A stretch of DNA of 64,000 nt from Aporrectodea caliginosa (lineage: Eukaryota; Annelida; Clitellata; Crassiclitellata; Lumbricidae): NCBI GenBank assembly GCA_020284085.1, contig JACEVL010000019.1:1130501-1194500 (forward strand), read 5' to 3'. A program made the translations under genes and the position numbers. Positions 11,648-29,975 of this stretch are shown here, in pieces; within the stretch, counting starts at the first letter, position 1, and every line of letters starts with the position of its first letter. The notes under the pieces were generated by a model. It was not told where the DNA came from and searched no databases. It saw nothing but the letters and a program-made list of their open reading frames with translations.

Positions 11648-11860
11648 TCATATTGTCCTGAGAACTAAAAATCGATTGTGTTGCAAAAGCTTCGTCGGTG
11701 AATCGAATGGCAATCGCCGTAATTTGATCCCAGTTTGGCTGTCAATCAACTTTGCCCTTTCCAGTATATATGCCCTGAAGAACTTAGCGACGACACACCG
11801 CCAAGTGTTGTCAGTGAATGACACAAGCACGCTAATTTCAAGAGAAATACAGTCGTGAAA
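11648..11860. other. Conserved upstream block of the protease array
   Basis: A segment with gcaaaagcttcgtc and gcgacgacacaccgcc is repeated upstream of every gene: about 11648-11860 (A), 21480-21690 (B), 32085-32290 (C), 44150-44300 (D). It contains a weak TATA-like agtatatatg in A. It marks the duplicated unit and may be regulatory. Confidence 0.6.
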
Positions 11861-12241
11861 TAGTCAACAGTTGAGACTTAAGAAGAGATTTAGGCAAAGA
11901 TCCGCTTATATATTTGCAGCCTTGGACAAAGATTTCAAGCAAGTAAGAATGCGAGTAGTATTCAGAAGTGAAGATTTCTGTAGGGTCTTCATCAGAATAT
12001 ACAACGCATATCAATTGATGATTTATCGGGTGTGAAGCCGCAATACACAATTACAATACGTTGCAAATTTTAGTCGAACACAGCGTCTGAAAGAGACAAA
12101 TATAAGCGAACACACTATCGATCTGCGCTGTTACATTATGTCTCGTTGGAAGTAGAATAGATAAAAAATTTAAACAGATCTTGACAAAAAGAAGTAGGGA
12201 GAAGTCTATAAGGACAAACAACAAGGCATCTGAATGCTGCG

Positions 12242-12247
12242 TATAAA
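12242..12247 (+). promoter_or_regulatory. Putative TATA box, protease A
   Basis: TATAAA within gctgcgtataaatta, conserved in C (32654-32659) and D (44650-44655). In C and D it is 160-169 bp before the ATG. In A it is 381 bp before, because an exon-4-derived fragment is inserted between. Confidence 0.5.
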
Positions 12248-12287
12248 TTAGAAGCAAGGAGTGAGGCTGAGAAAAGAACTGACCTTC

Positions 12288-12518
12288 AGCCATCCAACCA
12301 CCTTGTCCTGCGTTCGGTCTTCACGAAATGCCGAAACACAAAAGCTGCTACGATACTGGATGGGGTTTCACACTAAATATGACAAATAGTAAGGCTGATG
12401 AGGAGTATGCCCTGTGGAAAGTTATCAGATTTCTGGCAAGTAATCATAATCTCGTGATTTCTACAGCACCCAGAAAAGCGATATCGTGGGAGCCAGTCCA
12501 ATCACAGGCGCTAAGCAG
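12288..12518 (+). pseudogene. Relic of protease exon 4 plus intron 4 start, inserted in the leader of gene A
   Basis: The segment runs from a ccatccaacc match through CYDTGWGF-type coding sequence, then intron-4 sequence (ttctacagcacccagaaaagcg) to ggcgctaa. It matches the 3' half of exon 4 and about 150 bp of following intron in the four paralogues. Leader sequence common to C and D resumes on both sides (actgaccttc before, gcagatagtcc after), so it is an insertion or non-allelic exchange, not a gene. Confidence 0.8.
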
Positions 12519-12622
12519 ATAGTCCAGAAGTTTTCGTTTGAAATTGCACTAGTTATAATTCAGGATTTATTTTTGCAAATGCGCTGGTGTTATTCCTTTA
12601 ATTGTTTTTTAGCTATTTGGTA

Positions 12623-18790
<6,168 letters not shown>

Positions 18791-18968
18791 TCGTGAGAAC
18801 TGCTCTGTGAAGTATCTGAAGCACTGACATAGTTCGTCGTGGACATTTTATCAACTGAGGGTTAATGTTTGATTTCATCGGACAACAGAACCCGACACAG
18901 TTTCTACGATCATGGCGTTATTAAGCGCGGATCTGTTTTCTGTTTGAATGAAACATTAACATCAGTGT

Positions 18969-18974
18969 AATAAA
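18969..18974 (+). other. Polyadenylation signal, protease A
   Basis: AATAAA in catcagtgtaataaaa, about 180 bp after the stop in the last exon. The same position carries AATAAA in B (28696-28701) and D (49923-49928) but AATAAT in C. Confidence 0.55.
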
Positions 18975-20490
18975 ATAGCAATAGTGCCAATAGTCAGTGT
19001 GTTAATTTCTACTGTGATAAGATCAGTGATGAAAGTACCGGTACTTATTTGTTGTACAGATGCGAATATAATGACTTTAAAATGTGTTTCTTTTGTCCAC
19101 AGCTACATGTAGGTCTGTATCTTTCAGGTCTAAACTTAAGAATTATATGCTAGAGATTACTAAGCAGCTGCAGTAAGCGGATTTCTGGTTTTGCTGACAG
19201 ATTATTGGATTTCAACCACAGATTATAAGTTTTATAAGGAGCTCACTGGAGGCAACCACCAACTGATACTTTACATTTCGATGACAGTGCTATTTTTAAA
19301 CAGTACCGGATTAAAGCTTAAGCCAACTTAGCCATGGCTTAGACCTGACAAGTTCCACAGCGTTTTTCAAAGCCCCCAAGTCCATAGAAATTAAATCAAA
19401 TTGTTGTAGCAAACACCTATGTTTTCTATAATTTTAAATAATTAAGGGCGTTACACTGATACAGGCCTACGTTTTTCAGCGCTAGTAAGCTTGAGTTAAT
19501 ACTTACTGAATACTGACCCTAGTCACAGACTTTGCTCTTCTCAATCGCTTACATAATTTCGTTCTCAACGTACGACTGGCCTTTTTCAAATTGCTCATTT
19601 TCTGTAGGCTTATTCTGCTTCCCATAAGCTGATGACCTCCATGAAACTGACGCAAATTCTTAATTGATTCAGTGCTTGAGGCTGTTGTTAAACACAAAGG
19701 TGTTACACACGTTACTAGTAAGAGAGGCAGAGCGTTTGTCTTGTAATAATTATGCTAATGACGCTAACACGATTAATCAAAGTCTGATGGCCTGCGCTTT
19801 ATCAAGAAACAATTATATTATAAGTTATCACCATGGTAACGCTGTACAGTCAAAACATTGACGTCTGTAATAATAGCGCAGCAGTCAAAATATTAAGTGT
19901 CGAGGAAACAGCATGGGAAAATAAAATGCTGCATACAATTTTTTAATTTCGAAAGATTTAGCAAGAAGCATCTGGCAGAATCTCATGGTGATCTCCAGGA
20001 ATATAAGTTTGTAATAACAGAAGGTCAAATATTGAATCATCGAGATTTCAGGCAATCATGTTGACGACATCTTCACATATTAAAGAGCAATTGAAAGAAA
20101 CTCATGGCAATAAACCCATCGATCAATCGACCGATTTATACATTAATACCAATTGTATAGCCTATTGAATGACAACTAAACCGGCTTAAACTTATTTGGT
20201 TAATTGCCTGGGTTAAAAACACTTATTCTTATGTAAACTGATTAGAACTCGTAGAATATAATGCTAATGATCTACTGGACAATAAATTTTATATTTTGTT
20301 TGTTTCTGAAGTAACTTCAGCCGTTTTCTATAGAATTTGACACGCTCAATACGACGGTTTCTCAGAATTTTTGTATTACGTAAGGTTTTTGGAAAAAATT
20401 ATATGCGAGATTTTAAAAGAAACACCCATAGTTGGAATGGATATGATTACTTGAAAACGCACTGGAAAACAGAAACTTCGTGAGACTCAA
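18975..20490. other. Spacer between protease A and B
   Basis: The first 350 bp match the 3' flanks of copies C and D. No gene is supported in the remainder. Confidence 0.5.
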
Positions 20491-20492
20491 TA

Positions 20493-20765
20493 ATAATATT
20501 TATTCTTTAAGGAAGCGCCTAACAAACGCACTGCGCTGTACTTGTACAACAATGTACATGTTATGGCGAGTAAATAATTCACAAGAACACAAATTACATA
20601 AGACATAAATCAACTAAGCTGCAGTCATGCAAGGCGCAAGCTGCTTGTACGATTGCTGCCACCTAGGGAATGAAGGCGTCGGCTAAACCCACGTGGACCT
20701 TACGGGAATCGAACCGGGTCCATGAAAACTTCAGGCAAGAGTGTTATCCATTATACTTTCCCTCC
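20493..20765 (-). repeat. tRNA-derived SINE, minus strand
   Basis: On the minus strand an A-box-like gtataatggataaca and B-box ggttcgattcccgtaagg head lead into a body ending gcgcttccttaaagaataaatatt. A near-identical element lies at 55081-55350 in the same orientation. Confidence 0.75.
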
Positions 20766-20819
20766 TCCAGGAAGCACTGAAATAAAAGAGGATAACCAGG
20801 CGACCCGATAACAGAAAGT

Positions 20820-21130
20820 ATAAATATGCAGGATTCATGAATGTCCAGTTTGAAAACACATATTAATACAAATGGATAAACGGGCTCCGTGGGAGTCTAG
20901 CATGGAAACACATTGACAGAAAGGGATATACAGACTTCGTGGGTGTTCTTCATGGAAACAAACATTAATACAAATGGATATACCGGCTCCATGAGTGTAC
21001 AGCATGAAAACACACGCTAACAGACAGGGATATACAGAATCCGTGGGAGTTCTTTATGCAAAGACACATTAATAAAGTACGGATTAATATTATAAAGGGA
21101 TATCCAATTCAATGTTATAAAGGGATATCC
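20820..21130. repeat. Minisatellite upstream of protease B
   Basis: Five or so diverged units with cores ggctccgtgggagtc and acagacttcgtggg, separated by AACACA.TTAATACA segments. Confidence 0.7.
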
Positions 21131-21759
21131 AATTCAATATTCAGTTCCCATTGGTTGCCGCTTTTATGACTCGTTGCTATCAGTTCTGCGTGTTGATGCT
21201 TTCCTCGTTCTTCGGTTTGCCCTGAGTCTCCAGTCACAGACTTTTTTGTTAGGCCTACATAATAAAAAACAGACCTACGTGTAAACGTATCTTATGACGC
21301 AAATATGCATTTTGCATATCTTCCACCAACGCTGAGTCGAACTCCCTTCCCTTATTGGTGCGATAGAATAAATTCAGTGTTTTACGATGGATTCACTTCA
21401 CTTCGATTGTATTGATTATGCATTGCATTAGAGGACTTTCGAGATATGGATGATATTTTATTAGCTCCAAAAGAACAGTGTGGCCTTAGAGCTAAATATC
21501 GATTTTACTGCAAAAGCTTCGTCTGTGAGACGATTGGCAATCGCCGTAATTTTATCCCAGTTTGGCTGTCAGTCAACTTTGCCCTTTCCAGTGTATATGC
21601 GCTGAAGAACTTAGCGACGACACACCGCCAGATGTTTTCAGTGAATGACACAAGCAGTGCTAACTACAAGAGAAACATAGTCTGGCAAATAGCACACAGT
21701 TGAGACTTAAGAGCAAATGCGCCTGTTTTCCCTTTTTCGTTGCTTTTAGTGAGTTGGTA

Positions 21760-24700
21760 ATGCAAGCGGTGTACAGTTCCGTCATTCTTGCCATTCTCTG
21801 CACCTCAGTCGTATGTGCTATTGAATTACAATCACCAAAAGCTACAGGTAGAAATTCAAAAGCCAAAGTGAGTATAATACAGATTGATATAGACTGCGAT
21901 ATGATTAAATGTCAGCTTAGGCTTTCAGTGACTAAGTTAAGTGCACAGATTGACAATGCCAGTGCTTTCTTTAATCAATTATTCCCTTTGTTTTAATTTC
22001 AGGTACCACAGAGTCTCTCTAAAGGTAAGCAACACAAAATGATATTCTTAATTCTGAAACATCTCTAACAAATTACCATCGTCTAGCATATTTCTGGCAT
22101 TGTATAAAACTTTACTACATGTACCAATACCTCACTTTTTTTAACCTGGATGTAATTCTTGATTCTATAAAATAAAATTTGATTTAAGATAATGTAGCGG
22201 AAATCAGTGGAACGTTTTTAAAGATCACTGCATATCTTTCATGCATCTTGATGTCGTCAAATGTAGAGTTTCGGTTTCATTTATACAGTATCTAATTCAT
22301 TGTTTGAAGCGCATTTACTAGTTTCCTTATAGCAAACTATAGAATGCGATTCTTGGACCCGATGCACCAAGGGTGAAAAGAGTCTTCAGAGTCACACGGA
22401 CCGGCAATCACGAAATGAGGCTGATTACCGACCCATTTCCTTCACACCGGTATTATGCAGATTTTTAGAGCAACTTGTAGTGCACCTATATATCTACCCC
22501 ATCTTTACCAATCACACCCAGAACCATCCATTTGCTGACCGATAATTCGCATTCAGGCCATCTGGATCTACCTCTGCTGCTCTCCTAGAATTTACTGACT
22601 TCATTCTCAACTAATTCTGAACCCTATGGCCGTCTCAGCCCGTCTGGTTATCTAGATTTCTCTCAGGCCGTTGCTACTTTGTATATATTTGGCCGATCAA
22701 CTGGCCTCTCTACCTCTCTCAATATAATAATATCTTCATCTGGACTACTTCGCTCCTGAACAATCGTAGTCACTGCACCAAGTTCCGCGGCCTGTTCTCT
22801 TCACTGGCTAGCATCAATGACAGTATAATACATGCTTCTGGCTAGGGTCCGGCAAACTTCACGGGGGTCACCTCCGGCCTAAAACCTCTCCACAGATTCA
22901 ATTGCATCTTCAAATATGCTGATGAGAGCTTTCTTGCAATCTTGGCTTCTAATATCTCCGCCACGGACGCGGAATTTTTCTCAATTTTTCTTTCGATTCA
23001 AGTTCAATTGAATTTATTTTCTGTACCAACATATTGTGACAATTTTCACAGTTATGGCAATATACGAAGTAACTTATATTGATAGCGGTTGCCAGGGTGA
23101 GACCCAGAAGGGATGAATATTGACTAACCCCGCTAATTGAGCCACCTGGTAAATGTGGATACAGTCACAAGGTCACAATAACGCATGCCAGCCAGTACAA
23201 ATACGTACAGGTACATAACAACATTATTAACGGGACATAGCTAAAGCATCCAATGATGTAAATGATAAGCATTCAAGTAATTTGTTGAGTCAAATAATGA
23301 CGTAATTTATTCTTAAAGATGGGCAGACTAGGTAAGTAACAGATCGATAAGGGTATACTGATCCAGACTTTAGCCCCTGCAAATTCTATAGAAAATAACC
23401 GAGAGTTTGTATGAGCACAGGGTTGTCTATATAACTTAGAACTTCTTGTTGAGTTAGAATGAACCTCAGAATTAGATCATAATTTTATTAGCGCCCGGAC
23501 TCTCAAATGTAATCTCCACCTGAACCACTCCAAATCCAGCGAGATTGTGTTTACCAGACCAAAGGTGAATCTTAAACAAGACGCTTCATTCCTGCGTGGC
23601 ATTACAAGAGTCAAGCCACTGAGTATACTGGGCGTGGAGATTACCGAAAAGTTCGGTGTTCCCCTATTCTCAAAGACTTTGCGCATGGGCCAAGCAAACT
23701 CTCCAATCCCATGGTGTTTTGATCTCGCAAAGGCGCTTGGCTTCAGGATGTGGTCCGGGCCACCACTGTCAAATCTATAGTGTTCCCAAGTATGGTAGGG
23801 CTTCGCCAATAAGCAGGAACTTGATTCTTTAAGCGCACTGGTCCGGAAGTTGATACGCCTTGGCTTCCTACCCAAATCTTTTCCCACAGTTGGGGAACTC
23901 TGTAAAAAAAACTGACCAAGACATATTTAAAATCGTCTTAAATAATCCCAGCCATACCCTCCACGACCTACTCCCCACTGTTACTGACATGTTATAAGTC
24001 TCTCCACTGTACTGGTCATGACCTGCGCCCACGCTCACATAACCGTGTTCTCCCTAGATTGTCCCTCACATGCGATTTCTTGGCCTGCACACTTTACAGT
24101 TAGACTTCAGTTTTCTAGTTGACTTTATTTTGTTCTCCTAATTACCGTTTCTTTAGGCTACAGCAATTATTTTTTAAACTTTGTATGTAAAACGCAAAAC
24201 GTTGTTTGCGCTTAATCAGTGTTACCACTCCTATGTTTTTCCTCCAAGATCTATGTTTTTTTTGGCCTAGTCTATGTTTCTATGTTTTTTTCCCAGAAAT
24301 CTATGTTTTTTTTTCATGGAAGCTAAAAAGTTAATTTTTTGAGCAATTTCTATAAAAAAAGTACTTTTTCAGCAGTTGTTATATCGATATGAGTGATATT
24401 GTTGATATTTGTTGGAATGTGATGACCACTCCTATGTTTTTCCTCCAAGATCTATGTTTTTTGGCCTCGTCTATGTTTCTATGTTTTTTTTCCAGAAATC
24501 TATGTTTTTTTCATGGAAGCTAAAAAGTTAATTTTTTGAGCAATTTCTATAAAAAAGTACTTTTTCAGCAGTTGTTATTGCGATATGAGTGATATTGTTG
24601 ATATTTTTGGAATGTGATGAGGTTTTTTTGCTTGTCAACTTTTTTGGGGAGATTTCTGAAAAAAATTGTAACATTTGGACTTTTTGGACCTTCACGCTCA

Positions 24701-27700
24701 ACAAAAGCTCTGATTTTACACGCAATTCTTTAAAAACCGTGTCTATGTTTTTCTATGTTTTTTTGAGTGGTAACACTGCGCTTAATAAAGAACACACTTA
24801 CTTACTTCACTTATCGCCGTTTCTCATCCTCGATTCAACGTGTTTCAGGACCTGTGAACGTGCTGTCATCTGTCAACCGCGGAAACCTGTGTTTCGGCTG
24901 GGCATGTTTGCGACAACCCAAAGGTCTGGTGACTCTTCTGTTTATTCGAACAATGTTTGCAAGATGATGAATATCTGTTTTAATGACATTTGCCATCATA
25001 GGCTAGCGTAGAGAGCCCCTGTGTTTACTTTTATGGAGCGATGCAATATAAATCCTTAGTAAAGTAAAGTAAGTAAATAAATGTAGCTGCTCATTGTAAA
25101 ATGCTTTGTATTTTTTTTATAACATCCACAATTGTATCCTCGTCATAAACATCACGAAGTCCACGACATGTAAATGAAGCACGATGTTATAGGAACAAAA
25201 TGCGGTATTTCGGCGAGTGCACCTGATGGAGGCCGAATAGTTGGAGGTGATAAGGCCAAGCCTCACTCCTGGCCTTGGCAGGTTTTGATTCAGTGCAAAC
25301 ATGTCGAGGCTCGGGATGTTATTGAAGAGTCCTGCGGTGGAAGCATCATCTCGGACAAGTGGGTCATATCTGCTGCACACTGTTTGTAAGTCAACAATCA
25401 CCCACATGTGGTTTCATTTTCTTAATAGCCTAAATATATTACAGAGTTTAAAAATATTGCTCCGTCGAACTTGGTTGAAGGGACTAAGTTACATTACATT
25501 AATTAAGTAATCTACATAGAAAACATGAAAATTTGGTAATTAGACCTTGACTGTAAAAGAGGACAGTTCACTTGCTCAGCAATAAAATTCTAAACCACAG
25601 AACTGCGATGGAAGTGGACCAGACTATTATTTTACTCTCAACTGGTTCTAATAGTGGATCATCATGACAGACGATTGTCTAGTAGTTCAATGCTGTCGCC
25701 TATTTGAATTCACATTTTCTTTGAAGTATATCGTTCTTTCTTGATTTAATAGTAGATTATAATTCGTCCTCCGACATGGGAGTAGCAAATTGACGTATAC
25801 TATAGACTTGTGCAGGCTGTCTTGCAGATACGGAACTAGATAAAAATTCGTTTTGGATGATTAATCAACTACCGTACGTGAGTTGGTATAGTTGGTATAT
25901 CAGAACTTTGACTCGCTCGAGAAAGTCAACGACAGAGTTTAACCACAACTCAAAGAACGTTTTCACCGATCAGAATGATCTACCGAACTCGTTCAATATC
26001 GTCTTTATCCTTAGGCCAACTCGTTCTCGCTTTAGTAAGTTCGGAAACTCACTACTTGACTCTACATATTACTCCAAGGTTTACAATCAACTTGATTTTT
26101 TCTTACAGCAATCGAACCAAGACTGATATTCGACGTAACTGTAAAGTATTAATCGGAAAACATGATGGTAAACGTAAAGAGTCTAAACAACAGATTACAA
26201 CAATTGCTGATTACTTTATTCATGAGAAATTCAATCCGGGCGACCGACTGAATGCATATGACCTGGCGCTAATTAAATTGCCAAAACGTTTGAGGTTCAC
26301 AGACGCCATCCAACCAATTTGTCTACCGTTTGGTCTTCCCGAACTGCCATACAGCAAACGCTGCTACGCCACTGGATGGGGTCGTACTGGATATTGCAAG
26401 TACATGCATGTAGTAATCACGAGTAGGCCCTATAGCAAGTTCTTAAGTTTCTGGCAAGTATACATCATAATCTCGAGATTTCTACAGCGCCCAAGAAAGC
26501 GAGGAACCAGTCTATTCACAGGCGCTCAGTCAAAACAAAACCAGTAGGCTTGTATGGTCAAGATTGGTTCCAGATGAAATTCAGAAGTTGGGCAGGCAGA
26601 CTGCTGGACGGACAGAGAGGGTGGTGCTTAGAATACAGATCAGTTACGGTAATTGTTACTTCACAATTCGTGCTGCATATTTTACATCAGGTCAATCAAA
26701 TACATTGCTTGGACTGGCTAAGTAATTGTCCAAGATTTTCATATATAAACCATGTACGTGATAGCGGTGTGTCTATCTGTTTTGGATCCAATAATCGAAT
26801 ATAATATGAAGAATTGAAGCGGCGATACGGGTAAGGGGATAAGGGATAATAATATTAGGGTCGGATAGTGGTTTGAGTGAAAGATCAGTGCAGAGATAGC
26901 AAGCGGGCAATTATTATTATCGCTATAAATAAATATGGCAAGCTATTATAAATATGACAAGTAGTCATTGAAATAGAAGAAATAATTAAATACGCTAAAT
27001 ATAGGCCTACAACTATAAATAAAATACGCTTTAACCGTCGTTTGTCGTACTAACAATTTGACTAATTCTTCCAATTATTTTTTTATAGATAATCATGAAA
27101 TGCAGCTGTCAATGGCGGTGATGATTGAGCAATATTGCGATTTTCCCGATAATCGCATCATTTGCACCGCGCCCTTGGATAGCAACAATGGCACTTGCAA
27201 AGGCGACTCTGGTGGACCGCTAGCATGCCAAGAAAGCGACGGGAAGTGGTATTTACGAGGAGTGCTTTCGAAGGGGCCAGAAAAGTGCGATTTAGGGGCA
27301 GTTTCTACCAAGGTTACCTCATTTGAAAAGTGGATTGTTGGTATTATTTCACGTAAGTACAATGGGACATCGTTAGCAATTTTTCATCAATTTTTCGCTC
27401 TGAAGAATAAAATTATTCATTTTCATTTATACATCGCAAACAATCAAAGACGAATCAGTTTTGCTCATCAACGATACAAATTAATAGCAGCAAAAATATT
27501 TTTGCTGCTATTTTTTTCCTAATATTTTCCAAAATTTTTCTGGTTTGTGTAGGCTAATTGTTGATTGTAACTAACTAACTACCCCGGTAACTATTTGACT
27601 AATTGATTGTCATCTGATTGATATTAATTAATCACTGGTTTGTTGGTTGACTGTTTTCCTTCTCGTTCTAGGTCATGGTTTCGAACACAGGTGTTTGAAG

Positions 27701-28499
27701 CCATTATTTATTATACTGTTAGTGACTCCGTTAAAATATAATTCTGTTTCTTACATGTGACACTTCAGAGCAGTGGTGTCAAACCTCTTTTGATGGCGGG
27801 CCAGTGGCAATATTTTCCAGCAGTGGCGGCCAAGTGTGCCGAAAGTGCTTGAGCAAAATCGGGTGGGGATATGGCCCATATGGGAGGGGCTCGGTGAGCC
27901 CGTTGCCAGAAAATATTTGTTCCAAAAACTTAATCTCAATTGAGGCATTTTTTAGCATACAAACAGTCACATTAAGCTTACAAAATCTTAATTTCTCCTC
28001 ATTATCAGTCACGACTCACGAACATCACATAAAAACCTCATTAAGTAAGTAAAAAAGTAGGCCATAAGTAGACCTATAATATTAGGCCTATTCTTTATTA
28101 TACCAATTGCATATCCGCACTTTGGTGTACATACATTTATACAGAGTATGACATTCTTACTATAAACGACCTGCGTGTGAGATTAAGCTTTCAAATTAAA
28201 AATATGAACTTTTATTCTCAAATTGTGTTGGACCAGTGTTTAGGCAATGCTCCGCCGGCCAGAAAAATATTGTCGGCGGGCCAAAAATAACCTGCAGGCC
28301 GGTTCTTTGACACCTCTGCTCTGATGGGCTGGTGACTTGAGATGCGAAATGACTTGTGAATAGTGACAAAAATTAATTTTTTCACCTGAAATGCATAGCC
28401 TATTATCTTTCCATACTTAGTTTATATCGATTGCGTGCATTTTATTTTATCATAATTGTGCGAGAAATGTGGAATTTCTACTTTATTGCAGGTAACTGA
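21760..28499 (+). CDS. Secreted S1-family serine protease, copy B (altered pocket)
   Basis: Exons: 21760-21867, 22003-22024, 25193-25385, 26109-26395, 27089-27352, 28492-28499 with stop; 293 residues and all phases consistent. Signal peptide, propeptide Cys (TKCG) and GR/IVGG activation site are present. The triad is His in ISAAHC, Asp in YDLAL and Ser in GDSGGP. Position 189 is Gly ([11 protein letters not shown]) where A, C and D have Asp, so specificity probably differs from trypsin. Position 215 is Lys. Exon 5 is 18 nt shorter than in A. The donor of intron 4 is again GC (gcaagt). Intron 2 is expanded by a LINE with a nested hAT-like MITE. About 475 bp of upstream sequence found in C, including the TATAAA, is missing. 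The gene looks intact; expression is uncertain. Confidence 0.83.
22430..24807 (+). pseudogene. Degenerate LINE (reverse transcriptase) in intron 2 of protease B
   Basis: Broken frames read a [12 protein letters not shown] start, then [11 protein letters not shown] (a decayed YADD region), then [13 protein letters not shown] and [12 protein letters not shown], the C-terminal signature shared with the LINE ends at 43056 and 61170. It is interrupted at about 22988-23485 by another repeat and at 24217-24778 by a hAT-like MITE. The tail aataaagaacacacttacttac ends near 24807. Confidence 0.75.
24217..24778. mobile_element. hAT-like MITE, 562 bp, nested in the LINE
   Basis: Perfect 14-bp terminal inverted repeats (cagtgttaccactc) and 8-bp target duplication CGCTTAAT at 24209-24216 and 24779-24786. 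Internally it contains two tandem copies of a roughly 197-bp segment (24227-24424 and 24424-24618) rich in ctatgttttt. No transposase frame. Confidence 0.88.
27774..28316. mobile_element. Probable hAT-like MITE in intron 5 of protease B
   Basis: Ends gcagtggtgtcaaacctc and, inverted, gcagaggtgtcaaagaacc form imperfect inverted repeats with ggcgggcc subterminal motifs. I could not fix an exact 8-bp target duplication. A minus-strand LINE tail is inserted at about 28028-28200. Confidence 0.55.
28028..28200 (-). mobile_element. 5'-truncated LINE 3' end, minus strand
   Basis: The reverse complement reads cgtttatagtaagaatg, then tgtatgtacaccaaagtgcgg, aattggtataataaagaat and a TTAC-type tail. It nearly matches the + strand copy at 61230-61385. 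Confidence 0.75.
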
Positions 28500-29089
28500 T
28501 CGTGAAAACTTCTCTGTGAAGTATGCGAGCTGATAGTCCTACTACTTTAGAGTGTGAAGCACTGACACAATTATAGCAACTGAGGGCACAGGGTTTGATA
28601 TGATCAGACAAAAGCATCGGACAAAGTTTCGATGATCGTGGTGTTGTTAAGAGCGGATATGTTTGTTGTTTTGAATTGAGCATTAACATCAGTGTAATAA
28701 AAATTACAATATTGGCATTAATCAATGTCATTAGATTTGATTTGATTTGATCATATTGTATTAGATTAGATTGGTTTAGATTCATTTTACGCGAATTTGC
28801 TTTGGTTTGTGCCTTAATCTTGTTGAATCAACATTTCAAACATTCGTACTGAAAAAAATTAACGGAAATAAAATTTCAGTATTATTAACCAACGCAGAAA
28901 AAAATAACCAATACTGAAGTCTGCAAACTTTGTTTAGTTTCGCTTTTTGCCTTTTGAACAAGTTGACCGTAGACTGCGAGTAGGTCCTATGGATACGCAT
29001 TCATAAATTTTATTCTAAAAGCTCACATAGGTCCAATGGCGCTGGAAACACGCATTAGGCCTATTACAAGAGCATATACTGGCTCCGTG

Positions 29090-29475
29090 CAGGGCTGTTA
29101 AAGGCTTGGTTTTTTGGTTTTTGGTTTTTTTGGTTTTTAAAAAAAAACCAAAAAAAAAAATCTGCAAATTTTGGTTTTTTGTTTTTTTTTACAAATTTCA
29201 AAGTTATAAATGCCAAAAATGTCGTCTCTTCAAGTCCCTTGGCAATTTGTGTATGGTCTTTGTTAACTTCGTTTTATGACATTCTACGGTTCTACTGTTC
29301 TAATTAATTTAATTTATATGCATCTGATTAATTTGAACGGTATTATGCCATTTTTATGAGTTTTATGATCCGAAATAGGACAATCTCCAAAACAAAAAAC
29401 AAAAAACAAGATAAAACCAAAAAACCAAAAAACCAACTTTTCATTTTCAAACAAGTTTGGTTTTTTGCACCTCTG
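29090..29475. mobile_element. hAT-like MITE, 386 bp
   Basis: Starts cagggctgttaaagg and ends ttgcacctctg, flanked by exact 8-bp duplications GCTCCGTG at 29082-29089 and 29476-29483. The interior is dominated by tggtttttt and aaccaaaaaacc tracts. It is inserted in the ggctccgtggg minisatellite unit. Confidence 0.8.
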
Positions 29476-29599
29476 GCTCCGTGGGAGTCCACCATGAAAA
29501 CACATTATATATATACAATATATATAGTCCTATCGGATGCGAAGTTTTCAAGCAAAAAATCACACATGAACGCCGGAGGTGTACAATTTCCGTGAGAGT

Positions 29600-29975
29600 G
29601 CAGAGTGGAAACACACATTCACTACGCCGTAATCGTAATCGTAAACTCCAATTTCCAAAGAGCCACTTTAAAGAAAATGATAGGGCATCAGCTTATTCAC
29701 GAGCGCTGCGTCGAGTCAGAGGGGTTATCTTGAGAGTTATTAAACAGAGCCTATGTCTGGATGCCAGTGAGACCATGAGAGGAGGCAGAAGAGCTTCTAA
29801 GGTGGGTTTCGTCTAGGTCGAGAAAGATTGGAAGGTTGAGGGTCAGGTGGATCAGAGTAAGAATACTTGAAGAGGTGAGGCTTTGGTTTTGAATGGAAAT
29901 ATTTGATAAGTAGAAATTTCTAAGGCTTATCATGGTGAGTGAATTACAATACAAAATGGGGGAACAGAACACTTG
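29600..29975 (+). repeat. Dispersed repeat family R, copy 1
   Basis: Diagnostic segments: taatcgtaaactccaa, cagcttattcacgagcgctg, cgtcgagtcagagggg, cttgaagaggtgaggctt. Related copies at 40370-40985, 50720-51010, 54240-54600 and 62146-62240. Unclassified; the longest copies are non-coding. Confidence 0.65.

Noticed and set aside
20700..20765. tRNA gene, minus strand (also 3603, 52640, 55345, 56700, 58740)
   Set aside because: A- and B-box like sequences are present but acceptor stems do not pair, and each head continues into a SINE body.
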